From positions 84,087-148,086 of the forward strand of contig NZ_PPDL01000005.1 of the NCBI RefSeq assembly GCF_002994655.1: DNA of 64,000 bases. The letters are read 5' to 3'. The stretch is from Corynebacterium sp. 13CS0277. Its GTDB lineage: Bacteria > Actinomycetota > Actinomycetes > Mycobacteriales > Mycobacteriaceae. Below the pieces are notes generated by a model. That model made no database searches, was not told where the DNA came from, and saw only the letters and a program-made list of their open reading frames with translations. Every line of letters begins with the position of its first letter. The first letter of the stretch is position 1. Shown here piece by piece: positions 24,722 through 33,964 of this stretch. The position numbers were made by a program, and so were the translations under genes.

Positions 24722-24810
24722 GGGGCGGGAACTCACTCCTTGGGTAGCAGGTGACGGGCGGGAATGTGGCCGTGGTGGTCGCTGAGACACGCGGGCCTCA
24801 GGAAGGGGTT

Positions 24811-25359
24811 TTAGGTGTTTTCGTACCAGCCCCACAGGATCGTGCGGGCCAGCGAGTGGAAGTACAGGTTGAAGCCCAGCACCGTCGGCGTCGCATCGGC
24901 CGGCACGTCGAGGGTGTCCACGTCGACGGCGTGGACGGCGAACAGGTAGCGGTGGGGGCCGTGGCCGGCCGGCGGCTGGGGGCCGTAGTAGTCGCGGGCC
25001 CCACTATCGCCGCGGAGCACCACGGCGCCGGGGATATCGGCGAGGTCGCCGGCACCGGTGGGGAGCTCGGTGACGCCGACGGGGATATTGAAGGCGGCCC
25101 AGTGCCAAAAACCGGCGGCCGTCGGCGCGTCCGGGTCGTAGCAGGTCACCGCAATCGACTTGGTGCCCTCCGGGAGGTTGTCCCACGCCAGCTGGGGGCT
25201 GATGTTGGACGGCGCTGCCTGCGCGTCGGCGATCCGTTCACCGTCACGCAGGTCCGTGGAGGTCAGCGTGAAGGTGGGCAGGTCGCCGAGGGCGGCGTAG
25301 GGGTCGGGGCCGGGGAATCGGGGGTCGACATAGCTAGGGGTTGCAGATGAGGTGCTCAT
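24811..25359 (-). CDS. PEBP/YbhB-YbcL family protein
   Basis: 182-residue phosphatidylethanolamine-binding-protein-fold protein. Family motifs: VTCYDPDAPTAAGFWHWAAFNIP (the DPDAP signature lining the anion pocket) and GPHRYLFAVHAVD (GxHRY). No signal peptide, so cytosolic. Bacterial members are of uncertain function (suggested kinase-regulatory or ligand binding). ATG at 25359; a GTG/ATG two codons upstream would add only MT. Confidence 0.9.
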   Translation of the reverse strand: MSTSSATPSYVDPRFPGPDPYAALGDLPTFTLTSTDLRDGERIADAQAAPSNISPQLAWDNLPEGTKSIAVTCYDPDAPTAAGFWHWAAFNIPVGVTELPTGAGDLADIPGAVVLRGDSGARDYYGPQPPAGHGPHRYLFAVHAVDVDTLDVPADATPTVLGFNLYFHSLARTILWGWYENT

Positions 25360-25454
25360 GGTCACAGTGTACGGGTGATGGGGGCCGAATTCACGTCATT
25401 GGGGTGATATATCGCCCACCCCCGGCCACCCCCGCTCCTGCTGGCGCGGGCGGG

Positions 25455-27278
25455 TTAGGCGCTGTCCGCCCAGGCGCGGTAGAGCCGCGCGTAGCGTCCG
25501 CCGCGCGCCAACAGTTCGCTGTGGGTGCCGTCTTCGACGATCCGCCCCTGGTCCATGACGACGATCCGGTCGGCACCAGCCGCCTGGTCGAGGCGGTGGG
25601 CGATGACGATGCTCGTTCGCCCCCGGGTCGCCTCCCGGGCGGCGTTTTCCAGCAGGTGGGCGTGGTCGGAGCCCGCCTCACTGGTCGCCTCATCCATGAT
25701 GAGCACTGGCGGGTTGACGAGCAGCACCCGTGCGAGCGACAGCTGCTGTTCCACGGCGGCGGGCAGCGGGTCGGCCCCCGTGCCGACGACGGTGTCCAGC
25801 CCCTGGGGGAAGTACCGCTGCCAGGCCATGGAGTCCTCCCCCAGCCCGACGCGCCGCAGCGCCGCCAGCAGATCCTCGTCGCTGGCGCCTGGCCGCGCCA
25901 ACAACAGGTCGTCGCGCACCGGCCCGGCGAAGACGTGCACCTCCTGGCTCATGAGTGTCACGTGGCGGGCGGTCCAGGAGTCGGCCACGGTCGCGGTATC
26001 CACCCCGTCGAGGAGGATCCGGCCTGCGGTTGGCCGGTTCATGCCGGCCACCAGGGTGGCGAGCGTCGACTTGCCCGCGCCACTGGCGCCGACGATGGCG
26101 GTGGTGGTGCCGGCCGCAAGGGTCACACTCACCTCGTCGAGGATCCGGGGGCCATCCCCGTAGGCGAAGCTCAGCCGGTCGATGGTGACCTCCGGCGGGG
26201 AGCCAAGATCGGCGGGCACTGTGTGCTCCACGCCCTCGTCGAGGCGGGCCAGCGACACCGCCCGCCCGAGTTGGGTGAACGCTTCTTGGATCTGGCCCAG
26301 CATGAGCACCGCGTTAAAGATCGGCATCTCCAGGCGCATGACGATGACGATGGCGGCCGTCGCCTGCCCGAGGCTCACCTGATCCGTGTACGCCAACCAC
26401 GCCGCCAGGCACACCACGGAGATCAAATACCCGCCGTAGAGGACGTAGGCGTGGCCGATGAGCCGCGCCAGCACCGGCGCGATGAGCAGCCGGGCCCGCA
26501 CCGAACGCCACGAGGTGTCCTTCAGCCGCTCCGCCGACCACTGCGTCAAGTGCAGCGCCCGAATCGTCGGCATGCTGCGCAGCGCATCCAGCAGGATGTT
26601 GTTGCGCTCCGCCTCCCGGGAGGCAATGAGGTTCGCGGCCTGCGGCAGCAAGGTCGTATCCCGCCGCACCGGCAGCCACAGCACGGCCACCAGGACGAGG
26701 AATGGCAGCAGCATCCGCACATCGATGGCCGTCAGCGCGACGAGCGCGACGGGGAACATCGCGATCGCGAGGATGATGCGGAACGCCATGTTGTACATGG
26801 CGGAGACGAAATCATCGATGTCTTTCGTCAGTCGCGTCATGATGTTGCCCGTACCGATGGCCATCAGCTGCGGGATCGGGGCCGCAAGCGTGGCCTTGAG
26901 GCACGCCTGCCGCAGGTCGACGCTCACGCGCTTGAGGGCGACATCCATGTGGTACCTGGCGGAGGTGCGCCCCAGCTGGTCGGCCAGGGCCGCAATACTC
27001 AGCACGACGATGCAGCCGATGATCGCCCGCCGGCCACTGCCTAGCAGTGGCAGGGAGGCGCCGTTGAAGAGGTCCACCATGGTGCCCGTCAGCGCGGCGA
27101 TACCCACCAGGCTGAGCAACACCACGCCCGCGGAGGCGACAAATGCCGCCACCCGCCAGCGGCTCGGGGCATGCGGTGCCCGGCGCAGGAAGTCGAGGCA
27201 GTCGCGCATACTGGCCGGGGCCAGCGCATCAGCGACGAGCGACTCCTCGGCAGCACCAGGGGTGTGGGGTGCCGTCAC
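25455..27278 (-). CDS. ABC exporter half: intact P-loop, degenerate signature
   Basis: 607-residue ABC exporter half (six-helix membrane domain, then NBD). The NBD keeps Walker [11 protein letters not shown]-loop LMSQEVHVF, Walker [11 protein letters not shown] and the switch His in IVIAHRL, but the ABC signature, normally LSGGQ, is [11 protein letters not shown] start at 27278 overlaps the stop codon of the partner gene by 4 bp (GTGA), so the two are translationally coupled and should form a heterodimer. Combined with the partner's intact LSGGQ this half builds the only competent ATP site. Substrate unknown; lipid, peptide or drug export is possible. It is the last gene of the pair. Confidence 0.9.
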   Translation of the reverse strand: MTAPHTPGAAEESLVADALAPASMRDCLDFLRRAPHAPSRWRVAAFVASAGVVLLSLVGIAALTGTMVDLFNGASLPLLGSGRRAIIGCIVVLSIAALADQLGRTSARYHMDVALKRVSVDLRQACLKATLAAPIPQLMAIGTGNIMTRLTKDIDDFVSAMYNMAFRIILAIAMFPVALVALTAIDVRMLLPFLVLVAVLWLPVRRDTTLLPQAANLIASREAERNNILLDALRSMPTIRALHLTQWSAERLKDTSWRSVRARLLIAPVLARLIGHAYVLYGGYLISVVCLAAWLAYTDQVSLGQATAAIVIVMRLEMPIFNAVLMLGQIQEAFTQLGRAVSLARLDEGVEHTVPADLGSPPEVTIDRLSFAYGDGPRILDEVSVTLAAGTTTAIVGASGAGKSTLATLVAGMNRPTAGRILLDGVDTATVADSWTARHVTLMSQEVHVFAGPVRDDLLLARPGASDEDLLAALRRVGLGEDSMAWQRYFPQGLDTVVGTGADPLPAAVEQQLSLARVLLVNPPVLIMDEATSEAGSDHAHLLENAAREATRGRTSIVIAHRLDQAAGADRIVVMDQGRIVEDGTHSELLARGGRYARLYRAWADSA

Positions 27279-28999
27279 AGCGTGTCTCCGTTCATGGTCG
27301 GGGTGGCCGTAGTCGGGGCGGCGGTGCCGCCGGCGGGGTTGGCTGCCGGGATTGTTCCACTCAGCTCGGCGCTCGCGGTGAGGACTGCACCATCAATGAC
27401 CTGGTCGGCGCCTGCGGCCCACAGTCGCGACGTCGACAACACCACCGTCACCAGGCCGGCACGCTCCCGCGTGACCGCGTCGACCACATTGGCCAGGGTC
27501 AACGCATCCAGGCCCGTCGTCGGCTCATCCAGCACCAGAAACTCAGGGGTACGCGCCAGCACCCGCGCCAGCGCCAGCCGTTGGCGCTGCCCACCGGACA
27601 GGTTCAGCCCCGCCTCGCCAATCGGGGTCGTGGGCAGCTCGCCGTCCGGGCCCAGGCCACCCAGTCGGCGGAGAATATCGCCACACTGGGCGACCTCCAG
27701 GGCGCGCAACACCGTGGCATGCGGGATCGTGCCCACCGGATTGAGGTTGTCCGCCAGGGTGCCCTCAAAGATGCTCACTGCGTGTGGTGACTCCAGCGCC
27801 CCCGGCGCGAGCGCGACTGCCGCCAACAGGTCTCGGGCCGCCTGGAACTCCGCCGCCGACGTCGGCGCCACCACCGTTAACCCCGGGGTGTGCACGACCA
27901 GCCGCGCGAGTGGATGCTCCTCCACCGTCACAGGGCTCGTGGATGCTGCGGCGGGAATGGAACGCTGGAAGTCCTGGATGCGCTCCATGGAGGCCACCGC
28001 CCGGGCGTAGGTCTCCGTGAGCAGCCCCAAAGAAATGCCCATCGCCGCGAAAGTCGGCGGCGCAATCATCGACACCGTCACCATGTCGCCCGGGGTAATC
28101 ATCCCGTGAAACGCCATCCACGCGGCAGTACTCAGCACCACGGCCGTCGCGATGCCCGGCACCAGCTGGCGCACCGTGCCCATGAGCGCCACGACGCGCG
28201 CATCCGCGAGCATCGCCTCCAGGGCCTCATCCACCGCCGCATCAAAGCGGCGTGCGGAATACTCCGTCGCCCCCAGCCCCTTGAGCACTCGCACACCCTG
28301 GGCGTAGTCCGTCGCCAACGAGGTTGCTGCAGCCTCCTTCGCACGGCGCACCGCAGAGACCTTCTTCACCGGCCCCGCCGTCACCTTCGACACCACGGCC
28401 GTCGCCACACCACCAGCAAGCATGAGCAACGCCAACCACACATCAATTGGTGCGACGACGATGACCGCAGTCACCAACGCCACCACCATCGCCAGCGGGA
28501 AGCTCAACCCAAACCGCACGCGGGCCACGGTTTCGGTGTCCTGATCCAACGTGTTCAGGATTTCACCCGGGGTACGGCCCATATCCCCACCGGCAGTCAA
28601 CTGGCGCAACAAGTCCGTGCGCAGCGCGTGGCGGAGACGCTGAATGGAGATGTTGATGAAGTTCTCCGATACGGCCTCGCTGAACCACTGGATCGTGAAC
28701 ATCACGGCAAGAAGTACCGCCAGTGCTGCCACCCACGCCCCATGTCCGGGGGTGAGCACTGTGTCCGTCGCCTTACCCAACACCTTGGAGATCAGCACGC
28801 CCACGGAGGAGAAGATCTGGGCGACCACAATCCACACGACGACCACGCGGTAGCTCACCAACGCGCGCCACACTGCGCGTCGCGGCGAGACATCACTCGT
28901 GACGCACACGTGGGAATCGTCGGGCGCGGTGGATGGAACAAGCCAATTCCACGGCGCTCTCTTCGGAATCCGCAGAGCAGGTGGTTGGGGTTGTGTCAT
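27275..28999 (-). CDS. ABC exporter half: P-loop lost, intact signature
   Basis: 574-residue partner of the exporter gene just downstream. It has a normal six-helix ABC membrane domain, then an NBD in which the Walker A region reads [19 protein letters not shown]: no G-x-x-G-x-G-K-S/T, and the NBD looks shortened there. The Q-loop is also unrecognisable ([11 protein letters not shown]) and the H-loop His is replaced (VVLSTSRLW). In contrast the signature [16 protein letters not shown] and Walker [13 protein letters not shown] are perfect. The residues that are lost are those used at its own ATP site; those kept are used at the partner's. ATG at 28999. Confidence 0.9.
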   Translation of the reverse strand: MTQPQPPALRIPKRAPWNWLVPSTAPDDSHVCVTSDVSPRRAVWRALVSYRVVVVWIVVAQIFSSVGVLISKVLGKATDTVLTPGHGAWVAALAVLLAVMFTIQWFSEAVSENFINISIQRLRHALRTDLLRQLTAGGDMGRTPGEILNTLDQDTETVARVRFGLSFPLAMVVALVTAVIVVAPIDVWLALLMLAGGVATAVVSKVTAGPVKKVSAVRRAKEAAATSLATDYAQGVRVLKGLGATEYSARRFDAAVDEALEAMLADARVVALMGTVRQLVPGIATAVVLSTAAWMAFHGMITPGDMVTVSMIAPPTFAAMGISLGLLTETYARAVASMERIQDFQRSIPAAASTSPVTVEEHPLARLVVHTPGLTVVAPTSAAEFQAARDLLAAVALAPGALESPHAVSIFEGTLADNLNPVGTIPHATVLRALEVAQCGDILRRLGGLGPDGELPTTPIGEAGLNLSGGQRQRLALARVLARTPEFLVLDEPTTGLDALTLANVVDAVTRERAGLVTVVLSTSRLWAAGADQVIDGAVLTASAELSGTIPAANPAGGTAAPTTATPTMNGDTL

Positions 29000-29133
29000 A
29001 GTCGCACAGCCTACACCAACGCCACGCATGACTACGCGCCCAATAAAGCCTTCTAGCTGCGGATTTGTGGAACTACGGCGTTGTGGTTAAAGTATTGCAA
29101 GTGCCCAGCCGGAAGCGGTTGAGACAACACCCG

Positions 29134-29219
29134 GCCCGGGTGGCGGAATGGCAGACGCGCTAGCTTGAGGTGCTAGTGTCCTATTAACGGACGTGGGGGT
29201 TCAAGTCCCCCCTCGGGCA
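29134..29219 (+). tRNA. tRNA-Leu (anticodon GAG)
   Basis: Cloverleaf read by eye: acceptor GCCCGGG with CTCGGGC (one G-U), D-arm GGCGGAATGGCAGACGCG, anticodon stem CTAGC/GCTAG with loop TTGAGGT (anticodon GAG), long class-II variable arm (GTCC/GGAC), T-arm GGGGG-TTCAAGT-CCCCC. Discriminator A; CCA is not encoded. Reads CUC/CUU codons. Followed at once by an intrinsic terminator. Confidence 0.95.
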
Positions 29220-29225
29220 CAAAGT

Positions 29226-29261
29226 CCCCCTTTGTACAGTTTGTGCAAAGGGGGTTTTGTT
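29226..29261 (+). terminator. Terminator of tRNA-Leu
   Basis: CCCCCTTTG (29226-29234) pairs with CAAAGGGGG (29246-29254) and is followed by TTTTGTT. Classic Rho-independent terminator 7 nt after the tRNA. Confidence 0.9.
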
Positions 29262-29408
29262 ATGTGCAGGCTCGGCTCAGTCGCGGCGTGGGAGAGTACG
29301 CCGCCCTCTTCTCCCCTGGCTCGCACCCGCCTGGCGCACCTGCGACAGGACACCCCCATCGGCGAGGACAATTCCCCACCGGTGGATGGCTCCTCTCCTG
29401 ATAGAGAC

Positions 29409-31370
29409 TTACTTGTAGGGGCTGCCCGTATCCGGGCGGTTACCGAAGTCCAGGTGCTGGTTCGTCCACGGGATCGGCTCCCCCAACAACGCCCGCAGGT
29501 TGTCTTCACGCTCCAAATCGTTGAACGTCTGCGGCCCCTTCTTCTCATTCTCCTTAGCCCCACCACGGGCACCCGCTCCCACGGGCGCACCCATCATCGG
29601 CGGGTGCTTCGCCTGCGAACCCTGCCCCGTGGCATGCGGCTCACCACCACCCGGTGCCGGGGACGGCGACGGCGTCGGCTGCCCCAACTGCCCGCCCCGG
29701 GAACCACCGGGACGCTCCAGCCCATTCCCCACACCACCATTGCCCAGGCCGCCGCTGCCCAGACCACGGGAACCACGACCGGCCCCCACGCCACCAGGCA
29801 TACCACCACGGCCAAGGCCACCATGACCCACACCAGGGCCACCAGAGCCCGGCACACCGCCACCAGGGGCACCAGCTCGACGCCCGGGACTCAGCCCGTC
29901 GGAGCCGCCCTGCCGATGGCGCGGCACGCCACCCACGCCCGGAACCCCACCAGCACGCGGGCCTGCGGCACCAACACCACCGACAACACCCGCGCCAGCA
30001 CCCACGCCGGGAGTACCAGCACCAGTACCTCCACCAGCAGCCTGGTCATGACGCGGGGTCGCAGGTGTCACGGGCCTCGTCACGTGCGGGGACGCACCCA
30101 CACGGGGACTTCCTCCACCCAAGGACCCCAAGGCCCCGATACCACCCACACCACCGACACCAGTGCCAGTGCCGCCGGCACCACCTGCCAGGCCAGGTGC
30201 GGGAGCATTACCGAGGGATCCCACCCCACCAGGGGTAGACCCACTGCCGAGGCCGCCAAAGCCGGTGGCGGACTGCCCGGCACCGATGCTCTTGAGGTCG
30301 TTGAGGTAGGCGTCGACGTTGGCGAAGCTGGCACCCGCAGCACCCGCACCACCACTGAGGCCTTGCATGCTCGGCAGGCCACTGCCCCCGCTGGTGAGGT
30401 TGCCGGAGCCGTTGATCTTCGGGGTGTCCCAGTTCGGGGTGCGCCCGTTGCCGGTGATGCGATTCTCCAACGCGCGGCCGCGATCCTTGCCGGAGGCACC
30501 GCCGGGGCTGACTTTGCCGACGCCCATGAGGTTGTTGATGTTGGGCACCCCATTGGTCAGTTCCCCGTCGAAGTAGGACAGGAAATCACTCAGCAGGGCC
30601 TTCTCGAGGGCGCGGGCTTCGATGGGGTCTTCAACAGCTGCGACCTCGGCAAGATAGGCGTCGACTTCACGCTGTCCTGCGGCGTGGATGCTGATGAGGT
30701 TGTCCGCGTAGTAGGCCATGACTTTGGCGTTGTCGGCGAAGGCGTCGCTGGCGTCGGCGAGTTCGCGGATGGCGTTGGTGGCGGCGACAATGACGTCGCC
30801 GCCGTAGTCGTCGGCGATGTAGTTCTTGATCGAGTGCAGGTCGTTCGCCAGGGAATGCGCCTTGGACTCCATGTCCCGCCAGAGGTTCGCGATCTCGTAG
30901 AACGCGGCCGTGTTCGTCGAAGCGAAGTCGAACGAGAGTCCCTCCAGGGAGCTGCCACCGGCAGAGGGCGTCGGGAACGAGAAGTCGTCGAAGACGGGGT
31001 CGGGCCGGGTGGGGAACTCGATGAGGTCGGCGATCTTGCTGATCGTGCCGTTGAGAATGTCGTCCAGGCCGCTGGCGAAACCAGCGTCGGCGATCGCGAA
31101 GTTCTGGCGGGTGGCACCGAGGTTGCGGTGCATCCACTCCACTTGCCGTGCATAGGTGTGAAGGACCTCTGCCGCACTGCCGATCGCACCCCCGAGGATG
31201 CTGCTGTGGGTGTTGGCAAGGTCATCGAGTCCAGGCACAGTGGTCGCCGAATCGAAGCCCCAACTGGCGCGCGAGAGCGTTTCGGTCATTCCGTAGGCCA
31301 CCGTCATGGCCTGCTCGGCGTCGCGTTCCGCAGTCGCGAGGCGGTCGAGGTCGATCTCAAATCCGTCCAT
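29409..31370 (-). CDS. Large ESX-like protein with Gly-rich tail
   Basis: 653 residues in three parts: an alpha-helical N-terminal part (about 1-270) that resembles ESX/WXG-type substrates (MDGFEIDLDRLATAERDAEQ..., with SRASWGF in a helix-turn), a long low-complexity region (about 330-590) of Gly, Pro, Ala and Ser repeats (GGVGGIGALGSLGGG-like), and a basic-to-acidic tail with EREDNLRALLGEPIPWTNQHLDFG. No signal peptide. ATG at 31370 has AAAGGAG 9 nt upstream; the long in-frame extension is not protein-like. Third gene of an operon with a lipoprotein and a 67-aa protein. Proposed role: type VII-like secreted or surface protein; family assignment is inference. Confidence 0.75.
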   Translation of the reverse strand: MDGFEIDLDRLATAERDAEQAMTVAYGMTETLSRASWGFDSATTVPGLDDLANTHSSILGGAIGSAAEVLHTYARQVEWMHRNLGATRQNFAIADAGFASGLDDILNGTISKIADLIEFPTRPDPVFDDFSFPTPSAGGSSLEGLSFDFASTNTAAFYEIANLWRDMESKAHSLANDLHSIKNYIADDYGGDVIVAATNAIRELADASDAFADNAKVMAYYADNLISIHAAGQREVDAYLAEVAAVEDPIEARALEKALLSDFLSYFDGELTNGVPNINNLMGVGKVSPGGASGKDRGRALENRITGNGRTPNWDTPKINGSGNLTSGGSGLPSMQGLSGGAGAAGASFANVDAYLNDLKSIGAGQSATGFGGLGSGSTPGGVGSLGNAPAPGLAGGAGGTGTGVGGVGGIGALGSLGGGSPRVGASPHVTRPVTPATPRHDQAAGGGTGAGTPGVGAGAGVVGGVGAAGPRAGGVPGVGGVPRHRQGGSDGLSPGRRAGAPGGGVPGSGGPGVGHGGLGRGGMPGGVGAGRGSRGLGSGGLGNGGVGNGLERPGGSRGGQLGQPTPSPSPAPGGGEPHATGQGSQAKHPPMMGAPVGAGARGGAKENEKKGPQTFNDLEREDNLRALLGEPIPWTNQHLDFGNRPDTGSPYK

Positions 31371-31521
31371 GGGTGTTCTCTCCTTTGAGTGTCGGAACGG
31401 AGGATGGTGAATGGGACTGCCAGGGCCAGGCAGCCCCGGGGCGGCGAAGGGTGGTCCTCTCCTAGCTGAGTGGGCGCGCGCCGTCCCAGTTACTTCAGAG
31501 GCGAGTGGGGCCAATAATGGT

Positions 31522-31538
31522 GCCCCCGGGTCTCTACG
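31522..31538. promoter_or_regulatory. Motif shared with upstream cluster, before the ESX-like gene
   Basis: GCCCCCGGGTCTCTACG here is nearly identical to GCCCCCGAGTCCCTACA at 32579-32595 (14 of 17 positions). On the minus strand the form is CGTAGAGACCCGGGGGC, about 155 nt before the start of the 653-aa gene. It suggests a shared operator or promoter element that could give this gene its own transcript. Confidence 0.4.
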
Positions 31539-31605
31539 TACCCCCGTTGTGTAGAAAAAATTGGTCTCTGCGCAGGTCAGCGACGTCGTGATCCTTATGT
31601 GTTCG

Positions 31606-32310
31606 TTACCCCCGGCCAGCATCCTTGAAGGGGATGTCGTCGTCGTAGACCGCGCGCAAGAACTTCTCGTCTTGGTAGAGCTCTTCGAGGGTCTCCCGGG
31701 CGAGCTGGCAGTGCTCTTCGACGCGACCTTCACGCAGTGCCCCTTTGTGGGTCACGGCAATCCGACCGCGGGGAGAATCCACCCCGATCTGGCAGTTGTT
31801 CTTCATCGTGAGGAAGATGTCGTAGTCGAGGTAGTACGCCCCTGGCAGCCAGGTGTCGTCGGCGTCGCGGAGGAAGTTGTCCGCGCGGGTGGCGAGGATT
31901 TCTTCACGGTCGAGCGCCTCCGCCAGGATTGACGTGGTGTCGCCGGTGTGACCGTTGTTGTCGAAGCTCAGGCAGCTCCACGACACTTGGTCGAACTGCC
32001 GCATCATCATCTGCGCGTAGACCTCGATGGGGTAACCAAGTTCCCGGAAGTGCTCCACGAGGTCGTCGGTGCAGACGTTGACGAGCTCGAAGTCCTCGGC
32101 ATGCCGGTCGAAGCCTCGTGGCAGTCGCGCGTAGTCGACCCGTTCGTGGAAGGGGACGTCGGTCTGCGTGGTGTCTGCGGTGGCGTGGTTGTTGGCGGGT
32201 GGGGTGTGTGCTGTGGGCTGGGGGTGACTGACGCATCCCGTGAGCATCATGACGCATGTGGTGATAAGTGCCGCTCCCCGGCGACGGTTGTGTTGCGCGG
32301 GGTGGCTCAT
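31606..32310 (-). CDS. DUF3558-like lipoprotein
   Basis: 234 residues. RRRGAALITTCVMMLTGCVS is a signal peptide ending in the lipobox LTGC. The mature domain has two spaced cysteines, NVCTDDL and SWSCLSFDNN, and a third in NNCQIGV, resembling the DUF3558-type mycobacterial/corynebacterial lipoproteins. ATG at 32310 overlaps the stop codon of the 67-aa gene (ATGA). Exposed on the outer face of the membrane. The partnership with the ESX-like gene downstream is inferred from gene order only. Confidence 0.8.
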   Translation of the reverse strand: MSHPAQHNRRRGAALITTCVMMLTGCVSHPQPTAHTPPANNHATADTTQTDVPFHERVDYARLPRGFDRHAEDFELVNVCTDDLVEHFRELGYPIEVYAQMMMRQFDQVSWSCLSFDNNGHTGDTTSILAEALDREEILATRADNFLRDADDTWLPGAYYLDYDIFLTMKNNCQIGVDSPRGRIAVTHKGALREGRVEEHCQLARETLEELYQDEKFLRAVYDDDIPFKDAGRG

Positions 32311-32510
32311 GGGTGTTGCCCTTCGTGCGGGGCTGCTGCGGTGTCACCGCCACCCAGGATGGTGTCGATCAGGTCTGTCGCCCGGGCCCCCGAGTCGCGC
32401 GCGGTGGACAACGCTTCTGCGTGCGCTTCCCAGCCAGCAGGAAAATCGGTGTGAGTGCAAGCGGCGACATCGCCGGTGGTGGATGCAGCTGTGCTGTGGT
32501 TGTGTGCCAC
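32307..32510 (-). CDS. Small protein, first gene of ESX-like operon
   Basis: 67 residues, mostly helical after a short His/Ser/Thr leader: WEAHAEALSTARDSGARATDLIDTILGGG. No signal peptide. GTG start at 32510 with GGAGG 10 nt upstream, and a 4-bp overlap with the lipoprotein gene, which argues that it is translated. The single Trp followed by a helix-rich segment is reminiscent of small ESX-type partners, but there is no W-x-G; I do not assign a family. Confidence 0.55.
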   Translation of the reverse strand: MAHNHSTAASTTGDVAACTHTDFPAGWEAHAEALSTARDSGARATDLIDTILGGGDTAAAPHEGQHP

Positions 32511-32519
32511 GGATCAAAC

Positions 32520-32634
32520 CCCTCCGAGTCTCTGCGCGATGCTGGCACTCGGGGAGATCAAGTCGCAGTCCGTGCAGGGCCCCCGAGTCCCTACACATGT
32601 GGAGCTGCGCTCATGATCCGGCCCCGAGTGCCAG
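32520..32634. repeat. Cluster of CCCCGAGT-type repeats before the ESX-like operon
   Basis: Within 115 bp are an exact 13-bp inverted repeat, CTGGCACTCGGGG (32542-32554) and CCCCGAGTGCCAG (32622-32634), plus two direct copies of a related motif, CCTCCGAGTCTCTG (32521-32534) and CCCCCGAGTCCCTAC (32580-32594). The arrangement looks like several binding sites for one regulator, spaced 30-60 bp, upstream of (and reaching) the start of the 67-aa gene. Confidence 0.5.
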
Positions 32635-32795
32635 TCATGCGCCGCAAGCTGTATTTGCTTGCCTGAAGGCAGTTTGCCACAGGCGAGCGGCGGTGCGCAG
32701 TGTTTCGGGAAACTTTGTGTCCCGCGTTTTGACGCGTGTTCAAGTCTCGTGGAGTGAAAGCGCTGGTTAATATGCAATTTTTCTCATAAATATCA

Positions 32796-32845
32796 CCATA
32801 AAAAATGGCCGCGAGCCTACCCCTATCTGGGGGTGGTTCGCGGCC
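32796..32845 (-). terminator. Intrinsic terminator of yceI
   Basis: On the minus strand a long hairpin (GGCCGCGAACC... with GGCTCGCGGCC, 32807-32845, about 15 bp including one G-U and one bulge) is followed by ATTTTTTATGG. It begins 57 bp past the yceI stop. AT-rich sequence flanks it. Confidence 0.85.
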
Positions 32846-32902
32846 GGTGTGGACGTCGATCGCGTCCACGAGTGCGCTCAGTAGGGAGCGAAGCCTACGG
32901 GC

Positions 32903-33418
32903 TTACTGCTGGATGGCAGAGCCCTCGATTTCGATGACGATCTTCTCGGAGAGCAGCACGCCGCCGGTCTTCAGCGGCGCGTTGAAGTCGATGCCGAAGT
33001 CGAGGCGGTTGATGGTGGTGGCCTCGAAGCCGCGGCGGATGTTGCCGAAGGGGTCCTCAGCCTCGCCGAGGAACTCGACCTCGAGGTCGACCGGGCGGGT
33101 AATGCCCTTGATGGTCAGGTCGCCGTGGATGGTGGTGGAGCCGGTAGCGGCCGGGGCGGTGAAGTCTGCGACGAAGGTCATGGTCGGGAACTGCTCAACG
33201 TCGAAGAAGTCGGTGCCGCGGACATGGGCGTCGCGGTCAGCATTGTTGGTGTTGATGCTGGTGGTTGCGATGGTGGCTTCCACGTGGCCCTTGCCTGCCT
33301 CGTCGAGGGTGATGGTGGCCTCGGCGTCGGTGAACTCACCGCGCACCTTGGTGATCATGGCGTGGCGTGCAATGAAGCCGATGTGGGAGTGGGAACCGTC
33401 GAGAACGAAGGTGGTCAT
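32903..33418 (-). CDS. YceI-family protein (cytosolic type)
   Basis: 171 residues of the YceI lipocalin-like fold: MTTFVLDGSHSHIGFIARHAMITKVRGEF (the S-H-I/V-x-F signature), TSINTNNADRDAHVRGTDFFDVEQFPTMTF, GDLTIKGITRPVDLEVEF, and NRLDFGIDFN. E. coli YceI is periplasmic; this one has no signal peptide, as is common in actinomycetes. The fold binds isoprenoid or fatty ligands; the natural ligand is unknown. Divergent from a MarR gene, with a strong operator-like palindrome in between. Ends at a good terminator. Confidence 0.92.
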   Translation of the reverse strand: MTTFVLDGSHSHIGFIARHAMITKVRGEFTDAEATITLDEAGKGHVEATIATTSINTNNADRDAHVRGTDFFDVEQFPTMTFVADFTAPAATGSTTIHGDLTIKGITRPVDLEVEFLGEAEDPFGNIRRGFEATTINRLDFGIDFNAPLKTGGVLLSEKIVIEIEGSAIQQ

Positions 33419-33566
33419 GGGGTGCTCCTTGGATGAAGGGGGATGGTGAATGTTTCTTTATGTGGCCAGCGCGCCAGGGCTCGTCGCTCCGGCGGCGACT
33501 GTGACAGCCATGCCGCAGTACGAGGTCTTCTCCCCCTGCTGTGGTCGGAGTGCTGTCGACAGCCAC

Positions 33567-33617
33567 TTAGTTGACTTGGCAACTAACTTAACGGGCCTTT
33601 CGTGATGTGTCAACTAA
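33567..33617 (-). promoter_or_regulatory. yceI promoter overlapped by TTAGTTG/CAACTAA operators
   Basis: On the minus strand: -35 TTGACA (33613-33608), 17-nt spacer, -10 TAAGTT (33590-33585). A perfect inverted repeat TTAGTTG-N6-CAACTAA (33567-33586) covers the -10 edge, and another half site CAACTAA (33611-33617) overlaps the -35. Such placement predicts repression, most simply by the MarR protein encoded divergently at 33965. The 5' leader would be about 160 nt. Confidence 0.6.
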
Positions 33618-33945
33618 TGGGTCGGTGGAACTATTCCCCCACGCCTGCCATGCGGGAGATATCCGCAGGCGGACGATACTTTTTCCCCGCTCCACGCGGA
33701 CCGCATGGCGGGCCCGGCATGTCACCCCTCCGCACTGCGGCAGGCGGTGCGCTGCACGCGCGAACATGACCGGACATGCCCGAAAAACCCCACCGCACGG
33801 GCACATCCGGACACCCTCTCCCGGTGTCGCGCTGTGGACTTCGCCGCACCTACGCCGCGCACAGGCGCGTGCGACCTGCGCTTTTTCTCGCAATTTCCGG
33901 TTGTTGACACTCGACACGCGGAACACACACCATCGGGCACAGGTC

Positions 33946-33962
33946 GTGCATTAGTGTTGCAC
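33946..33962 (+). promoter_or_regulatory. Small palindrome at the marR start
   Basis: GTGCA (33946-33950) and TGCAC (33958-33962) flank TTAGTGT directly before the ATG. It could be an autoregulatory site of the MarR protein; the core TTAGT resembles the yceI operator half site. Weak evidence. Confidence 0.3.
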
Positions 33963-33964
33963 TC

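Noticed and set aside
32591..32869. ORF overlapping the yceI terminator on the minus strand
   Set aside because: It runs through a perfect terminator hairpin and has no ribosome-binding site or protein-like sequence.
29134..32900. Genomic island integrated at tRNA-Leu
   Set aside because: No integrase, no direct repeat of the tRNA 3' end found by eye, and neighbouring genes are core; only the accessory content hints at transfer.
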